NCBI GenBank assembly: GCA_017938285.1
Contig: JAGBBW010000100.1
Coordinates: 47,068 to 111,067, forward strand
DNA from: Lachnospiraceae bacterium
GTDB taxonomy: Bacteria; Bacillota; Clostridia; Lachnospirales; Lachnospiraceae
Direction: 5' to 3'
Length of the DNA stretch: 64,000 bases
Shown here piece after piece: positions 26,907 to 36,529 of this stretch. The position numbers and the translations under genes are program-made. The first letter of the stretch is position 1. Every line of letters begins with the position of its first letter. The notes beneath the pieces were generated by a model, which saw nothing but the letters and a program-made list of their open reading frames with translations, was not told the DNA's origin and did no database searches.

Positions 26907-27347
26907 TTGAAAATTTCCATTGATATTGACAGTGCAAGGCAGGATACGGAAATCCTTATTTCCTGTCACAGTCTGACACCGGAAATTGAAAAAATCATAG
27001 CTACACTGCGGATGATAAACCAGCAGATGATGGTGGAAAAGGAACAGGAAACCTATCTGTTGGATGTGACAAAAATTATGTACATCGAAGCGGTAGACCG
27101 GAAAACGTTTGTTTACACGAAAGAGGACTGCTTTGAATCAAAACTGAAATTGTATGAAATGGAAGAACGGCTGGAGGAATCCGGGTTTTTCCGGGTGAGC
27201 AAGTCGTGTCTGGTGCACCTGCGGCATATCCGGTCGTTAAAAAATGACATGGACCGGAAACTGCGGCTGACACTGGAAAATGGAGAAAAAATTATTGTTT
27301 CCAGACAGTATGCGGATGAAATCAAACGAAGACTGGGGGTAAAGTAA
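26907..27347 (+). CDS. LytTR-domain DNA-binding regulator
   Basis: The 146-residue protein has a short N-terminal part (KISIDIDSARQDTEILISC) and a LytTR DNA-binding domain (VTKIMYIEAVDRKTFVYT ... FFRVSKSCLVHLRHI ... RKLRLTLENGEKIIVSRQYADEIKRRL). TTG 26907 is chosen because GGAGG lies 8 nt upstream; the upstream ATG at 26892 overlaps that site. It is followed after 1 nt by a DUF3021 membrane protein. LytTR/DUF3021 pairs are common in Firmicutes, where the membrane partner is thought to inhibit the regulator. The target genes are unknown; autoregulation is likely. Confidence 0.9.
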   Translation: MKISIDIDSARQDTEILISCHSLTPEIEKIIATLRMINQQMMVEKEQETYLLDVTKIMYIEAVDRKTFVYTKEDCFESKLKLYEMEERLEESGFFRVSKSCLVHLRHIRSLKNDMDRKLRLTLENGEKIIVSRQYADEIKRRLGVK

Positions 27348-27348
27348 A

Positions 27349-27837
27349 ATGAAGCAGAGGAAAGTGAGACAAAGAGAAGAGGCGTTTCGTTATTTAGGAC
27401 AGATTATGATTATATTCGGACTGACCATGGTGATTCTTGGAGGATTCAGCTTTGTCATAGGGGAAGAAGCAAAAGAGTATTCTTCCATTTTTGCTCTGGG
27501 AAACCAGGGACTTAGTCTGCAGACCATGGCACAGTTTCTGATGACTTCAGTACTGATTGCCACCCTGCGGACTCTGCTGTTTTCGGATGGTCTGATCTGC
27601 AGAATTTCTTTGGCAGTCCGGACATTTCTTATGTTTTTTCTGGTAGTACTGATGATAGCATTGTTTGCCTGGTGGTTTCGCTGGTTCCCGGTAACGATGC
27701 TGGAAGCCTGGGGATGTTTCTTTGCCTGTTTTGCTGCGTGTAGTTTTATCAGCGCCTATATTATGGCGTTTAAAACAGAACGGAAAGACAAGGAAATGGA
27801 AGAGGCACTGCGCAGGATGAAGGAAGAGGAACAGTAA
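27349..27837 (+). CDS. DUF3021 membrane protein, LytTR partner
   Basis: The 162-residue protein has four membrane segments (MIIFGLTMVILGGFSFVIG, FLMTSVLIATLRTLLF, TFLMFFLVVLMIALFAWWF, WGCFFACFAACSFISAYI) and a charged cytoplasmic tail (ERKDKEMEEALRRMKEEE). This is the usual layout of DUF3021 proteins. They sit next to a LytTR regulator and probably control its activity at the membrane. The gene starts 1 nt after the regulator stop, so the two form one unit. Confidence 0.85.
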   Translation: MKQRKVRQREEAFRYLGQIMIIFGLTMVILGGFSFVIGEEAKEYSSIFALGNQGLSLQTMAQFLMTSVLIATLRTLLFSDGLICRISLAVRTFLMFFLVVLMIALFAWWFRWFPVTMLEAWGCFFACFAACSFISAYIMAFKTERKDKEMEEALRRMKEEEQ

Positions 27838-27925
27838 ATAAAAGTAGTTCTGCAGGCAGAATTCGTGATTCCTGATAAAATGAAAGAGATTGCAGATACT
27901 GATAGGAAAAAAGGAGAAAATGAGG

Positions 27926-28903
27926 ATGTGTACAGCAATCAATTTAAAGACAAAGGACCATTATTTTGGGCGCAATCTGGATCTGGAGTATTCCTATCAT
28001 GAAACGGTGGCCGTTACACCAAGAAAGTATCCGTTGGAATTTCGGTTTCAGGGAAAGATGGAAACACATTATGCCATGATTGGAATGGCTTATGTAGTAG
28101 GAGGATATCCGTTATATTATGAGGCTTCCAATGAAAAGGGAGTCAGTATGGCAGGACTGATGTTTGCGGAAAATGCCTGTTATCCGGAAGCAGCAGAGGG
28201 AAAGGACAATATTCCGCCGTTTGAATTTATACCATGGATGTTGTCCCAATGTAAAAACATGAAGGAAGTACGGGGTCTGCTGGAACAGATTAATCTGGTG
28301 AACAGTTCCTTCAGTGAAGAACTGCCGCTGACTCCCATGCACTGGATGATTTCGTTTCAGGAAGAGAGTCTGGTGGTGGAGTCACGCCGGGACGGACTGC
28401 ACATTTTTGAAAATCCGGTGGGGGTACTGACGAATAATCCGCCATTTGAAATGCAGCTCTGGAATCTCAGTAATTATATGGGACTGACAAAGGAGAGTGC
28501 GGAAAACCGTTTTGCAGAAGAACTGGGACTTGCAGCTTACAGCCGGGGCATGGGTGCCATCGGACTTCCGGGAGATTTGTCATCGGCTTCCCGGTTTGTC
28601 CGGGCAGCGTTTGTCCGGAATAATTCAGTTTGTGGGGAGTCAGAGGAAGAAAGTGTCGGACAGTTTTTTCATATTCTCACTTCCGTAGAGCAGCAGAGGG
28701 GATGTGTCAGCATGGGAAAAGGCATGTATGAAACTACGGTGTACTCCTGCTGCTGTAATGCGGACAAGGGGATTTATTACTATACCACGTATGGAAACCG
28801 GCAGATTAGTGCAGTGGATATGCAGAAAGAAAATCTGGAAGGAAACAAAGTGGTTTCGTATGAATTAGTGAAAAATGAACAAATTTTTCGCCAAAATTCG
28901 TAA
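27926..28903 (+). CDS. Choloylglycine hydrolase family amidase
   Basis: The 325-residue protein is an N-terminal nucleophile hydrolase of the bile salt hydrolase / penicillin V acylase family. The start MCTAINL places the catalytic Cys directly after Met. ATG 27926 is chosen over 27920 because AAGGAG lies 9 nt upstream and Cys2 must become the N-terminus. Family features include GRNLDLEYSYHE (Arg and Asp), the NEKGVSMAGL segment and a TNNPPFEMQLWNLSNY Asn pair. Members cleave conjugated bile acids, penicillin V or acyl-homoserine lactones. The sequence alone does not decide between them. No signal peptide is present, so it is cytoplasmic. Confidence 0.87.
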   Translation: MCTAINLKTKDHYFGRNLDLEYSYHETVAVTPRKYPLEFRFQGKMETHYAMIGMAYVVGGYPLYYEASNEKGVSMAGLMFAENACYPEAAEGKDNIPPFEFIPWMLSQCKNMKEVRGLLEQINLVNSSFSEELPLTPMHWMISFQEESLVVESRRDGLHIFENPVGVLTNNPPFEMQLWNLSNYMGLTKESAENRFAEELGLAAYSRGMGAIGLPGDLSSASRFVRAAFVRNNSVCGESEEESVGQFFHILTSVEQQRGCVSMGKGMYETTVYSCCCNADKGIYYYTTYGNRQISAVDMQKENLEGNKVVSYELVKNEQIFRQNS

Positions 28904-28942
28904 TAATGAATTAAAATCGAACAAAAAAGTTCAAATACGGAA

Positions 28943-28971
28943 TTGAAACAGGAAATGAAGTGTGGTAAAAT
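28943..28971 (+). promoter_or_regulatory. Sigma-A promoter before second chemoreceptor gene
   Basis: TTGAAA (28943-28948), 17-nt spacer, TAAAAT (28966-28971) preceded by TG-G. Downstream in the leader a hairpin with an 8-bp GC-rich stem (CTGCGGCA 28998-29005 with TGCCGCAG 29026-29033) precedes the ribosome site. Confidence 0.6.
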
Positions 28972-29061
28972 ATCCTTATACCTAAAGAAGATGGTGTCTG
29001 CGGCAGGAAGGTGTTTGACGTTTCGTGCCGCAGCCTCAGGGAGAGATGGAGGTGCAGGGAT

Positions 29062-30765
29062 ATGGATGAGAATAAGAAACAGAAGGAAGCAAAACAGTAC
29101 CCAAATGGACAGGCGGCGCGTCTGAGAAAGCTGGTAAAGAATGCAAAGAGGACAGCGGTGGTCGGCATTGTTTTTCTTATATTGTCGGTGGTGTCCAGTA
29201 TTGGTATTTCTGCTGCGCAGAATGAACAGGTAAATATTACAAAGGCATTGAACCAGTACCGGTTAGGTTCCAAAAACCTGACTTCAGCAATTCAGTCTTA
29301 TGCCGTTACCGGTAATCAGGAATATTACGATGCCTATATGAAGGAACTGAATGTGGAGAAGAACCGGGACAATGCGCTGGCAGTTCTGGAAGAATGTAAT
29401 TTAAAAGATGCAGAATGGGAAAAGCTGAATAAAATTGCTACTATGTCCAATGAACTGATTGCACTGGAGGATGCAGCCATTGCGGGTGTTGCAGCGGGCA
29501 ATCTGGAATGGGCGCAGGGCAATGTATTTGGTATCCAGTACGAGGTTTCCATGCGGGAAATCAGTGCACTGACCGATACGACCATTGATGAAATTCTGAC
29601 CCGTCAGAGTTCTTATTGTACAAAGATGCTTATATTACAATATACTATGATTGTATTCCTGGTGATTTCTGTGATTACACTGGTGTGGATGTTTATCCGG
29701 GTTGCTGGATTTTCAGAAAAAGAGCTGGTTCAGCCGGTATGTAAGGTGGCGGACCAGATGACCTATCTTGCCCAGGGTGATTTTTCCGTGGCACTGGACT
29801 TACAGGAAGGTGATTCCGAGGTTGGTTCCATGGTAACGTCGATAGCATTTATGAAGTCCAATATGCAGGATATGGTTGCGGAAATTTCTTCTGTCCTGAA
29901 TGAGATGGGCGGCGGAAATTACCGTCTGGATTTACAGAAAAACTATGTTGGTGAATTTGTACAGATTAAAGAGTCCATGCTTGTTATTTCAGAGAGAATG
30001 CGGGAGACATTAAATACCCTTCGGCTTGCTTCGGACGAAATCAATCTTGGTTCGGAGCAGTTAGCCTGTGCAGCACAGGATCTGGCAGAGGGAAGTACAG
30101 AGCAGGCAACCCAGATTTCTGAACTGGTGGATGCCATGAAAACGATGTCCGGCACCATGGAGCATAATGCCAGTGAAGCGGCAGCATCTGTAGAAATTGC
30201 TGCCAGGGCAGGCGAAACCATGCAGCGTGGTAATGAAAAACTGGAAGAACTGAAAACCGCTATCAGTGAGATTGCCGGATGTTCCGAGCAGATCCGGACA
30301 ATTATCAATACGATTGAAGATATTGCAGAACAGACGAATCTGTTATCCTTAAATGCGGCGATTGAAGCAGCAAGAGCCGGAGAAGCCGGCCGTGGTTTTG
30401 CTGTGGTTGCGGAACAGGTTAAGAATCTGGCAGAAGAATCAGCAAGAGCGTCCGGACGGACTACCCAGCTGATTGAAACTACCATCCAGGCGGTAGAAAA
30501 AGGTATTTCCATTGCTGATGAAACAGCCCGGAATATGAATGAGGTTATGGAAGGTGCCATGGCGGTAACGCAAAAGGTAGATCAGATTGCAGTAATGCTG
30601 AACGATGAAGTGGAAAATATACATGCGATTGGCAACACACTGAATCAGGTATCGGAGGTAGTGGACAGCAACTCTGCAACATCGGAGGAAACAGCTGCTG
30701 TCAGCGAAGAACAGAAGGCTCAGGTGGAAATGCTGGTACAGCTGGTAGAACTGTTCAAGATTTAA
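29062..30765 (+). CDS. Methyl-accepting chemotaxis protein
   Basis: The 567-residue chemoreceptor has a basic N-terminus, TM1 ([22 protein letters not shown]), a helical extracellular domain of about 150 residues, TM2 ([19 protein letters not shown]), a HAMP domain and the signalling coiled coil. The conserved tip [19 protein letters not shown] is followed by [22 protein letters not shown] 29062 follows GGAGG by 9 nt; a longer frame from 29011 lacks one. It is followed 41 nt later by the GH115-like gene of the pectin locus, so it may sense an oligosaccharide taken up by that locus. That link is positional only. Confidence 0.92.
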   Translation: MDENKKQKEAKQYPNGQAARLRKLVKNAKRTAVVGIVFLILSVVSSIGISAAQNEQVNITKALNQYRLGSKNLTSAIQSYAVTGNQEYYDAYMKELNVEKNRDNALAVLEECNLKDAEWEKLNKIATMSNELIALEDAAIAGVAAGNLEWAQGNVFGIQYEVSMREISALTDTTIDEILTRQSSYCTKMLILQYTMIVFLVISVITLVWMFIRVAGFSEKELVQPVCKVADQMTYLAQGDFSVALDLQEGDSEVGSMVTSIAFMKSNMQDMVAEISSVLNEMGGGNYRLDLQKNYVGEFVQIKESMLVISERMRETLNTLRLASDEINLGSEQLACAAQDLAEGSTEQATQISELVDAMKTMSGTMEHNASEAAASVEIAARAGETMQRGNEKLEELKTAISEIAGCSEQIRTIINTIEDIAEQTNLLSLNAAIEAARAGEAGRGFAVVAEQVKNLAEESARASGRTTQLIETTIQAVEKGISIADETARNMNEVMEGAMAVTQKVDQIAVMLNDEVENIHAIGNTLNQVSEVVDSNSATSEETAAVSEEQKAQVEMLVQLVELFKI

Positions 30766-30806
30766 ACAAATCAGGGATAAAGCGGATTTGAAGGAGACTA
30801 ACCGGA

Positions 30807-32873
30807 ATGTTTACATTAAATCGAAATACAGGCTTTCTGTCCGGGGTGACAACGGGTCCAGTGCTGAAAGCAGTTGCCATGCTGGAACGTGACCGGGACA
30901 AGGTATTTGTGGAAACCGAAAAACCAGGTGGCAGTGTGGTTCTGGTAAAAAAGAATATGATGCGGGCATTGCCGGAAGACTGTAGTTATATAGAAAAACA
31001 GAAAGAACGCGTGTTATCGGACGAACGCTATAAAATCAGTGTCTGTTCGGACAAAATTACAATTTATGCCCAGGGGGATCTCGGGTTTGTTTATGGTCTT
31101 TTATACCTGAGTGAACATTATCTGGGTATTCAGCCGTTCTGGTTCTGGATGGACCAGAAGACAGAACCGAAGAAAAAGGTACAGGTGCCGGAAGGGGTCA
31201 TCTGTTCCGAGGACCCGGCAGTGGTATTCCGTGGCTGGTTTTTTAATGACGAAGTACTGATGTTAAAATGGAAATACAATGAAAACGGAATGGATGGCTG
31301 GCGGATGTGTTTTGAGGCACTGCTGCGGTGCGGCGGTAATATGACCATTCCGGGAACGGACAAGGAATCCAGAAAAAACCGTGCTCTGGCAGCAGAGTAC
31401 GGTTTATGGATTACCCACCACCATGCAGAACCACTGGGAGCAGAAATGTTTGCCAGGGCTTATCCGGGAAAACGGGCGAATTACCAGGAATATCCGGAAC
31501 TGTTTTATAACTTGTGGGAAACCGCAGTACAGGAACAGAAGGAGTATAAGGTAATCTGGAACCTGTGTTTCCGGGGACAGGGGGATGCACCATTCTGGAA
31601 TTATGACACTTCCGGACAGTTTGATACTCCGCAGAAGCGTGGAAAAATAATCAGTGAGCTGGTGGAACTGCAGAGAAATCTGGTGAAACAGTACGTGGAA
31701 GAACCGTTTTTCTGTACCAATCTCTATGGTGAAGTCATGGAACTTTATGAGCAGGGCTGTGTGGAGCTTCCGGAGGAAATTATAAAAGTCAGGGCAGATA
31801 ATGGTTACGGTAGAATGGTAACCCGCAGAAGGGACAATCATCCGGGACGGGTAAATGCCATGCCGGACCCGGAGGAACAGAGTGCCCAGGGAATCTATTA
31901 CCATGTATCTTTTTATGATTTGCAGGCAGCGAACCATCTTACCATGCTTCCAAACAGTGTGGATTTTGTGAACCGGGAATTAAATGAAGTAAAGAAAAAC
32001 GGAGGAAGTTTTTTCTGGGTGATTAATTGTTCCAACGTGCGGCCTCATACTTATTTTCTGGATGTAGTACGGAAAAAATGGTTTGGAAGAGAGGTTTCGG
32101 GAGAAGAACAGGCAGAAACCTTTGTAGATACTTATTTTACGGAATGCGAAGAAGCAAAAGAAGAAATTGAAGCGTTATACTATGATTATCCGAAAGCCAT
32201 GCTTTCGTTCGGACCAAAGGAAGATGAACACGCGGGAGAACAGTTTTATACAGAAAATGTCCGCCTTTTGTGTCATCAGTTGATGGCAGACCGGACCAGT
32301 CCGGCCAGAGGACTTTACTGGCTGACCGGGGAAATGGATTTAACCGGTCAGATCCGGATGTTTGGCGAATTGTGCCGTCAGAACAAGGAAGAACTGGAAA
32401 AGTTATGTCTGGCCTGTACGGTAACAGAGAATGCACTGCCGCAGAAATCGTTATTTTCTGCTACGATTGGTTTACAGATTAAGCTGCATCAGACCTGCCG
32501 CAGAGGGGCAAGATGCTTTGTAAAAGGATATGAAGCACTGCTGGAGCAGGACTATGAGAAAGCCTTTCTGCTGTTTGGTGACAGTGTGGTCTGGTTCAAA
32601 AATGGGGAGGCGCTGCTGCGTGGTGCGGAATATGGTGTCTGGAAGGATTTTTATTATAATGACTGCTTTGCAGATATCAAACATACTGCCTATATGGTAA
32701 AGAAGGTTATGGGCTGGGTGAGAGAACTGGGAGATAATGCAAGGCATGATGAATGGTACAGAAAGTACTGTTATGCAGATGGGGACCGGGATGTATACCT
32801 GCTGCTGGTATTGGATAACCATATGACAGATGAGGAATTATATGAGGCAATGAAGAAGAGAGTGGTACGGTAG
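30807..32873 (+). CDS. GH115-like alpha-glucuronidase family protein
   Basis: The 688-residue protein resembles glycoside hydrolase family 115. An N-terminal small domain (GDLGFVYGLLYLSEHYLGIQPFWFW) is followed by a TIM-barrel part with the marker segment VFRGWFFNDE, THHHAEPLGAEMFA, and NVRPHTYFLD. Known GH115 enzymes remove (4-O-methyl)glucuronic acid from xylan or arabinogalactan side chains. There is no signal peptide, so it would act on imported oligosaccharides. A rhamnose mutarotase gene follows after 36 nt. In this locus the glucuronyl group may sit on rhamnogalacturonan or arabinogalactan fragments. The family call is by resemblance; the exact bond cleaved is uncertain. Confidence 0.72.
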   Translation: MFTLNRNTGFLSGVTTGPVLKAVAMLERDRDKVFVETEKPGGSVVLVKKNMMRALPEDCSYIEKQKERVLSDERYKISVCSDKITIYAQGDLGFVYGLLYLSEHYLGIQPFWFWMDQKTEPKKKVQVPEGVICSEDPAVVFRGWFFNDEVLMLKWKYNENGMDGWRMCFEALLRCGGNMTIPGTDKESRKNRALAAEYGLWITHHHAEPLGAEMFARAYPGKRANYQEYPELFYNLWETAVQEQKEYKVIWNLCFRGQGDAPFWNYDTSGQFDTPQKRGKIISELVELQRNLVKQYVEEPFFCTNLYGEVMELYEQGCVELPEEIIKVRADNGYGRMVTRRRDNHPGRVNAMPDPEEQSAQGIYYHVSFYDLQAANHLTMLPNSVDFVNRELNEVKKNGGSFFWVINCSNVRPHTYFLDVVRKKWFGREVSGEEQAETFVDTYFTECEEAKEEIEALYYDYPKAMLSFGPKEDEHAGEQFYTENVRLLCHQLMADRTSPARGLYWLTGEMDLTGQIRMFGELCRQNKEELEKLCLACTVTENALPQKSLFSATIGLQIKLHQTCRRGARCFVKGYEALLEQDYEKAFLLFGDSVVWFKNGEALLRGAEYGVWKDFYYNDCFADIKHTAYMVKKVMGWVRELGDNARHDEWYRKYCYADGDRDVYLLLVLDNHMTDEELYEAMKKRVVR

Positions 32874-32909
32874 TTTTTTATCAGACCGGGAAATGGAGGT
32901 TTACATAGT

Positions 32910-33221
32910 ATGGTGAAAGGTTTTAAAATGAAATTATATCCGGGCCAGGAGGCAGAATATGAAAAACGCCACAATGAGTTATGGCCGGAAATGCAGGATA
33001 TGATTCATGAGCATGGAGGAAAAAACTATACGATTTTTCTGGACAGGGAGACACTGACCCTGTTTGGCTATATTGAAATTGAAAATGAAGAGCTCTGGGC
33101 AAAGGGTGCGGATACTGCCATTAACCGTAAATGGTGGGATTTTATGGCGGACATCATGGAAACCAATCCGGACAACAGCCCGGTGAGCGTGGATTTACAG
33201 AATGTGTTCCACCTGGATTAG
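32910..33221 (+). CDS. rhaM: L-rhamnose mutarotase
   Basis: The 103-residue protein converts alpha- and beta-L-rhamnose. It shows the family hallmarks: MKLYPGQEAEYEKRHNELWPEM near the N-terminus, with the conserved His and Glu, a central YTIFLDRETLTLFGYIE strand pair, and the KWWDFMADIMETN end. Length and layout are those of RhaM. It follows a GGAGG site by 11 nt and lies between the GH115-like gene and an AraC regulator. It indicates that free L-rhamnose is produced inside the cell by the products of this locus. Confidence 0.93.
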   Translation: MVKGFKMKLYPGQEAEYEKRHNELWPEMQDMIHEHGGKNYTIFLDRETLTLFGYIEIENEELWAKGADTAINRKWWDFMADIMETNPDNSPVSVDLQNVFHLD

Positions 33222-33233
33222 GGGCAGGAGAAT

Positions 33234-34208
33234 ATGGCGAAGCCGAAAAAACGCATAACCGAATACCGGAACTATTATCTGCCATTGTCTTTCCCAGTGC
33301 TTCTGCTGGCGGGAGAGTACTGGAAAATTTCCGATGTACCCAGTGAGCGTCTGCATTTTCATAACTGTCTGGAAATTGGAATTTGTCACAGTGACAGTGG
33401 TATTATGGAGTTTTACGATAAAAAGGTGTCGTTTAAGGCGGGTGATGTAACGTTTGTACCCAGGAATGTGCCGCATACCACCTATAGTACAAAGGGAACA
33501 GCCAGCCGCTGGTCTTACATTTTCCTGGATATAGAGGAAATGTTAAAGTCTGTGTTGTCCAGTGCCTGGAACAATTTTAATATGTCACCGGAGGTACTGG
33601 CAAATTACAATTACATTTTTGATGAAAAACAGTACCCGAACATCTGCCGGCTGGTGAACCATATTCTGAGTGAACTGATGGAAAAGCAGCCGGGATATCA
33701 GTTAAGTGTCCGGGGGCTGGTGATGGCACTTTTTATTGAACTTATGAGAATCGAACAGAAGTTCGCAGGAGGGGGAGTCGCACAGGGTCCCCTGGAGAGG
33801 CTGGAGGAAAAGAACGATCTGGAAGAGGATCTGGCGATTGCTCCGGCGTTAAAGTATATTGAGGAAAATTATATGATGCAGTTTCCGATGGAACAGCTGG
33901 CGGATTTGTGTCATTTGAGTCCGACCCATTTCCGGCGGGTATTTCATGAAATTATGGACAGTTCTCCTCTGGACTACTTAAATAATACCAGGATTATGAA
34001 GGCGTGCAGCCTTCTGCGCAGTACGGAGGATTCTATTCTTTCCATCTCAGAACAGGTGGGCTTTCATTCGGTATCCAGTTTTAACCGCTCTTTTCAGCGG
34101 GTAATGCAGTGTGCACCGAGAGAGTACCGGAAGAATATGATACAGACCGAAAAAAATACAAACAGTCCGTCTATTCTGGAATACAGAGGCTGGATGCAGC
34201 CGGAATAG
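33234..34208 (+). CDS. AraC family transcriptional regulator with cupin sensor
   Basis: The 324-residue protein has an N-terminal cupin-like sugar-binding domain (LHFHNCLEIGICHSDSG ... FKAGDVTFVPRNVPHTTYS) and a C-terminal AraC DNA-binding domain with two helix-turn-helix motifs (MEQLADLCHLSPTHFRRVFHE and ILSISEQVGFHSVSSFNRSFQ, ending in CAPREYRKN). It is 12 nt downstream of rhaM and precedes the importer operon, so it is the likely activator of the pectin genes, responding to a rhamnose-containing sugar. A strong terminator separates it from the importer. Confidence 0.92.
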   Translation: MAKPKKRITEYRNYYLPLSFPVLLLAGEYWKISDVPSERLHFHNCLEIGICHSDSGIMEFYDKKVSFKAGDVTFVPRNVPHTTYSTKGTASRWSYIFLDIEEMLKSVLSSAWNNFNMSPEVLANYNYIFDEKQYPNICRLVNHILSELMEKQPGYQLSVRGLVMALFIELMRIEQKFAGGGVAQGPLERLEEKNDLEEDLAIAPALKYIEENYMMQFPMEQLADLCHLSPTHFRRVFHEIMDSSPLDYLNNTRIMKACSLLRSTEDSILSISEQVGFHSVSSFNRSFQRVMQCAPREYRKNMIQTEKNTNSPSILEYRGWMQPE

Positions 34209-34221
34209 CAAGGAAACAGTT

Positions 34222-34288
34222 GCAGTCGTAAAGACAGCATTTTGATGGAAGAGTGAATCAGAATGCTTCTTTCACGGCTGCTTTTTTT
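34222..34288 (+). terminator. Strong intrinsic terminator after the AraC gene
   Basis: GCAGTCGT...CAGCATTTTGAT pairs with ATCAGAATGCT...CACGGCTGC in a stem of about 25 bp, followed by seven T residues. Confidence 0.8.
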
Positions 34289-34532
34289 ATATCCGGACAT
34301 TTCTGTTTTGACGCATTTTAATCAGTAAAAAGGCTGATAAAAAGGAAAAAACGAAAGAGGTATGGTAAATTTACACAAGGAAAGTGCTTTCTAAATGATG
34401 GAAAATGAAGAAAATGTGAATAAAACTTAAACGATTTAGAAAATAAATGGTTGTTTTTGCATAGTTTTTATCTTTCTTTGGAGAGAAATATACGTAAAAA
34501 TGTAAGATAATCTAGGTACAAAGAAACGATAG

Positions 34533-34551
34533 TTTGTACATTATGCACAAA
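34533..34551. promoter_or_regulatory. Palindromic operator-like site before importer operon
   Basis: TTTGTACA-TTA-TGCACAAA is identical to the site at 1267. It lies 26 nt before the GTG start of the first permease, so a bound protein could block transcription or early elongation. An AraC protein would not be expected to use such a tight palindrome, so a second regulator is suggested. Confidence 0.45.
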
Positions 34552-34576
34552 AATGATAGAGAGGGAAGTGAGAGGC

Positions 34577-35530
34577 GTGGCAAGACCAAAGAAAGCAAAA
34601 AACATCGAACTATATGCACCAACGACCTGGAAGAAGGCGTTTAAGCGGGACTGGCAGTTATACGTTCTGATTGTGATTCCGCTGTTGCTGGTAGTTGTGT
34701 TCAATTATGCAGCATATCCGGGCATGCGGATGATTTTTTATAATTACAAACCGGCTCTTGGATATGAGGGAAGTAAGTTTGTAGGACTGGAGACCATCCA
34801 GAAGGTATTTCAGGATAAGGATTTTTTCCTTGCCCTCAGAAACTCTCTTGTATTTAATCTGCTGAACCTGCTGGTCAGCTTCCCAATGCCGATTATTCTG
34901 GCACTTATGTTAAACGAACTTCGTTTTCCGAAGTTCAAAAAGGTAACACAGACTATTCTGTACTTACCGCACTTTTTATCCTGGGTTATCATCGGTGCCC
35001 TTGGCTATCAGCTCTTTAAGCCATCCACCGGTATAGTAAATATTATTATGATGAACCTTGGCCTGATTGAAGAAGGTATTCCGTTCCTGACAGAGCCGGT
35101 TCACTGGGCAGTGACATATCTGCTGATTGGTGTATGGCAGGGTATGGGATGGGGAACCATCATCTACCTGGCAGCCATCAGTTCCATCAGTGGTGAGCTG
35201 TATGAAGCTGCCATGATTGACGGTGCGAACCGCTGGCAGAGAATGTGGAATATCACACTGCCTGGTATCAAGAGTACCGCAGTGACTCTGTTGATTATGA
35301 ATCTTGGACGTATCATGGGCAGTGATTTTGAACGTCTGACGGCATTCGGCAACAGTAGTGTTAAAGAATATCAGTACCAGTTAGCGATTTACATTTATGA
35401 AAAAGGTCTTGCCGGAAACAATTTCAGCAGGGCGACCATGGTAGGTGTGTTCCAGTCCCTGGTAGGTCTGGCACTGGTACTTATCGCAGACAAAGTTGCC
35501 AAGAAGCTTGGCGAAGACGGATTACTGTAG
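34577..35530 (+). CDS. Sugar ABC importer permease, LplB type
   Basis: The 317-residue permease has six membrane segments. The MalF/LplB-type EAA loop is visible as EAAMIDGANRWQRMWNITLP. The N-terminus is basic (ARPKKAKN). Related LplB/YtcP/lipoprotein importers carry rhamnogalacturonan or other uronic-acid oligosaccharides. GTG 34577 is preferred: it has the purine-rich GAGGGAAG before it and the ATG at 34553 falls right at the operator-like palindrome. The second permease follows after 12 nt. No ATPase gene is present in the locus, so a shared MsmX-type ATPase encoded elsewhere is expected. Confidence 0.9.
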   Translation: MARPKKAKNIELYAPTTWKKAFKRDWQLYVLIVIPLLLVVVFNYAAYPGMRMIFYNYKPALGYEGSKFVGLETIQKVFQDKDFFLALRNSLVFNLLNLLVSFPMPIILALMLNELRFPKFKKVTQTILYLPHFLSWVIIGALGYQLFKPSTGIVNIIMMNLGLIEEGIPFLTEPVHWAVTYLLIGVWQGMGWGTIIYLAAISSISGELYEAAMIDGANRWQRMWNITLPGIKSTAVTLLIMNLGRIMGSDFERLTAFGNSSVKEYQYQLAIYIYEKGLAGNNFSRATMVGVFQSLVGLALVLIADKVAKKLGEDGLL

Positions 35531-35542
35531 GAGGTGGATGAC

Positions 35543-36463
35543 ATGAGCAAGAAGCAGAAAAAAGAAGTGGAATCCATAAACGACGGAAGCCGGGCGATTA
35601 ATAAAATTAAAATCAGTGACATTCTGATTATGCTGATACTGGTGATTCTTTGTCTGACCTGTATCCTGCCATTTATCCATCTGGCAGCGAAATCCCTGTC
35701 GGCAGACTCTTATGTTATTGCAAAGAAGGTATTCTTCTGGCCGAAAGGTTTTACCTTTACCGCTTACAAGGCAGTATTTGAAGACGGACGTCTTGTATAC
35801 TCCTTTGGATATTCCGTAATCATGACAGCAATCTTTACCCTGCTTGGTATGATTGTCTGTACCTGTGCAGCCTATCCGCTGTCCAGAAGAAGATTAAAGG
35901 GAAGAAACTGGTTGTCCTTCCTCTTAATGGTTCCAATGTATTTTAGTGCAGGTCTGATTCCATCCTATGTTCTGATGAATGACCTGGGACTGATTGATAC
36001 GATGTGGGCGTTAATCCTTCCGTTGATTTTCTCCCCATACAATATGCTGATTATGAAGTCCTTCTTCCAGTCCAGTATTCCGGACACTCTGGAAGAGGCA
36101 GCGTTCCTGGATGGTGCAACCAATTTCCAGACGTTATTTAAAGTGGTGCTTCCGCTTTCCAAGTCCATCATTGCAACACTTTGTCTGTTCTATGCAGTAG
36201 GACGCTGGAATGCTTATGCAGACGCCAAGTACTATATCCGCATGGAGCAGAAATTAAAACCAATCCAGCTGCTTCTTAGTGAAATGGTGGCGACTGCCAG
36301 TGAAGCTGCAAACTCCGCATTTGAAGCGGTAGTAAACATTGCTACGCCGGAAGTATTGCAGGCGGCAGCAATCATGTTCGTAACACTGCCAATCATTTGT
36401 ATTTACCCGTTTGTACAGAAGTATTTTGTAAAGGGTGTTATGATTGGTGCAGTCAAAGGCTGA
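35543..36463 (+). CDS. Sugar ABC importer permease, YtcP/MalG type
   Basis: The 306-residue second permease has six membrane segments, starting at ISDILIMLILVILCLTCILPFIHL, and the loop EEAAFLDGATNFQTLFKVVLPLSK. The C-terminus is FVKGVMIGAVKG, the usual ending of this family. ATG 35543 lies 8 nt after GGAGG; the in-frame GTG at 35534 overlaps that site. It pairs with the LplB-type permease and the lipoprotein downstream. Confidence 0.92.
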   Translation: MSKKQKKEVESINDGSRAINKIKISDILIMLILVILCLTCILPFIHLAAKSLSADSYVIAKKVFFWPKGFTFTAYKAVFEDGRLVYSFGYSVIMTAIFTLLGMIVCTCAAYPLSRRRLKGRNWLSFLLMVPMYFSAGLIPSYVLMNDLGLIDTMWALILPLIFSPYNMLIMKSFFQSSIPDTLEEAAFLDGATNFQTLFKVVLPLSKSIIATLCLFYAVGRWNAYADAKYYIRMEQKLKPIQLLLSEMVATASEAANSAFEAVVNIATPEVLQAAAIMFVTLPIICIYPFVQKYFVKGVMIGAVKG

Positions 36464-36529
36464 TGATAGTTTGACCATTGGCAGAGGACCGGTGGTTTGA
36501 TACTATACAACAAAAGGAGGGTATTATTT

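Larger units (their letters stand above)
34209..34576. other. Intergenic region before the sugar importer, 368 nt
   Basis: It holds the terminator at 34222-34288 and then an AT-rich stretch with no coding potential. The palindrome at 34533-34551 lies just before the importer gene. A confident -35/-10 pair was not found; GATAAT at 34506-34511 is a possible -10, with no matching -35. Confidence 0.5.

Noticed and set aside
23107-29061. Sigma-28 (flagellar) promoters for the chemoreceptor genes
   Set aside because: Only sigma-A-like sequences were found upstream; no TAAA-N15-GCCGATAA-like pair was seen.
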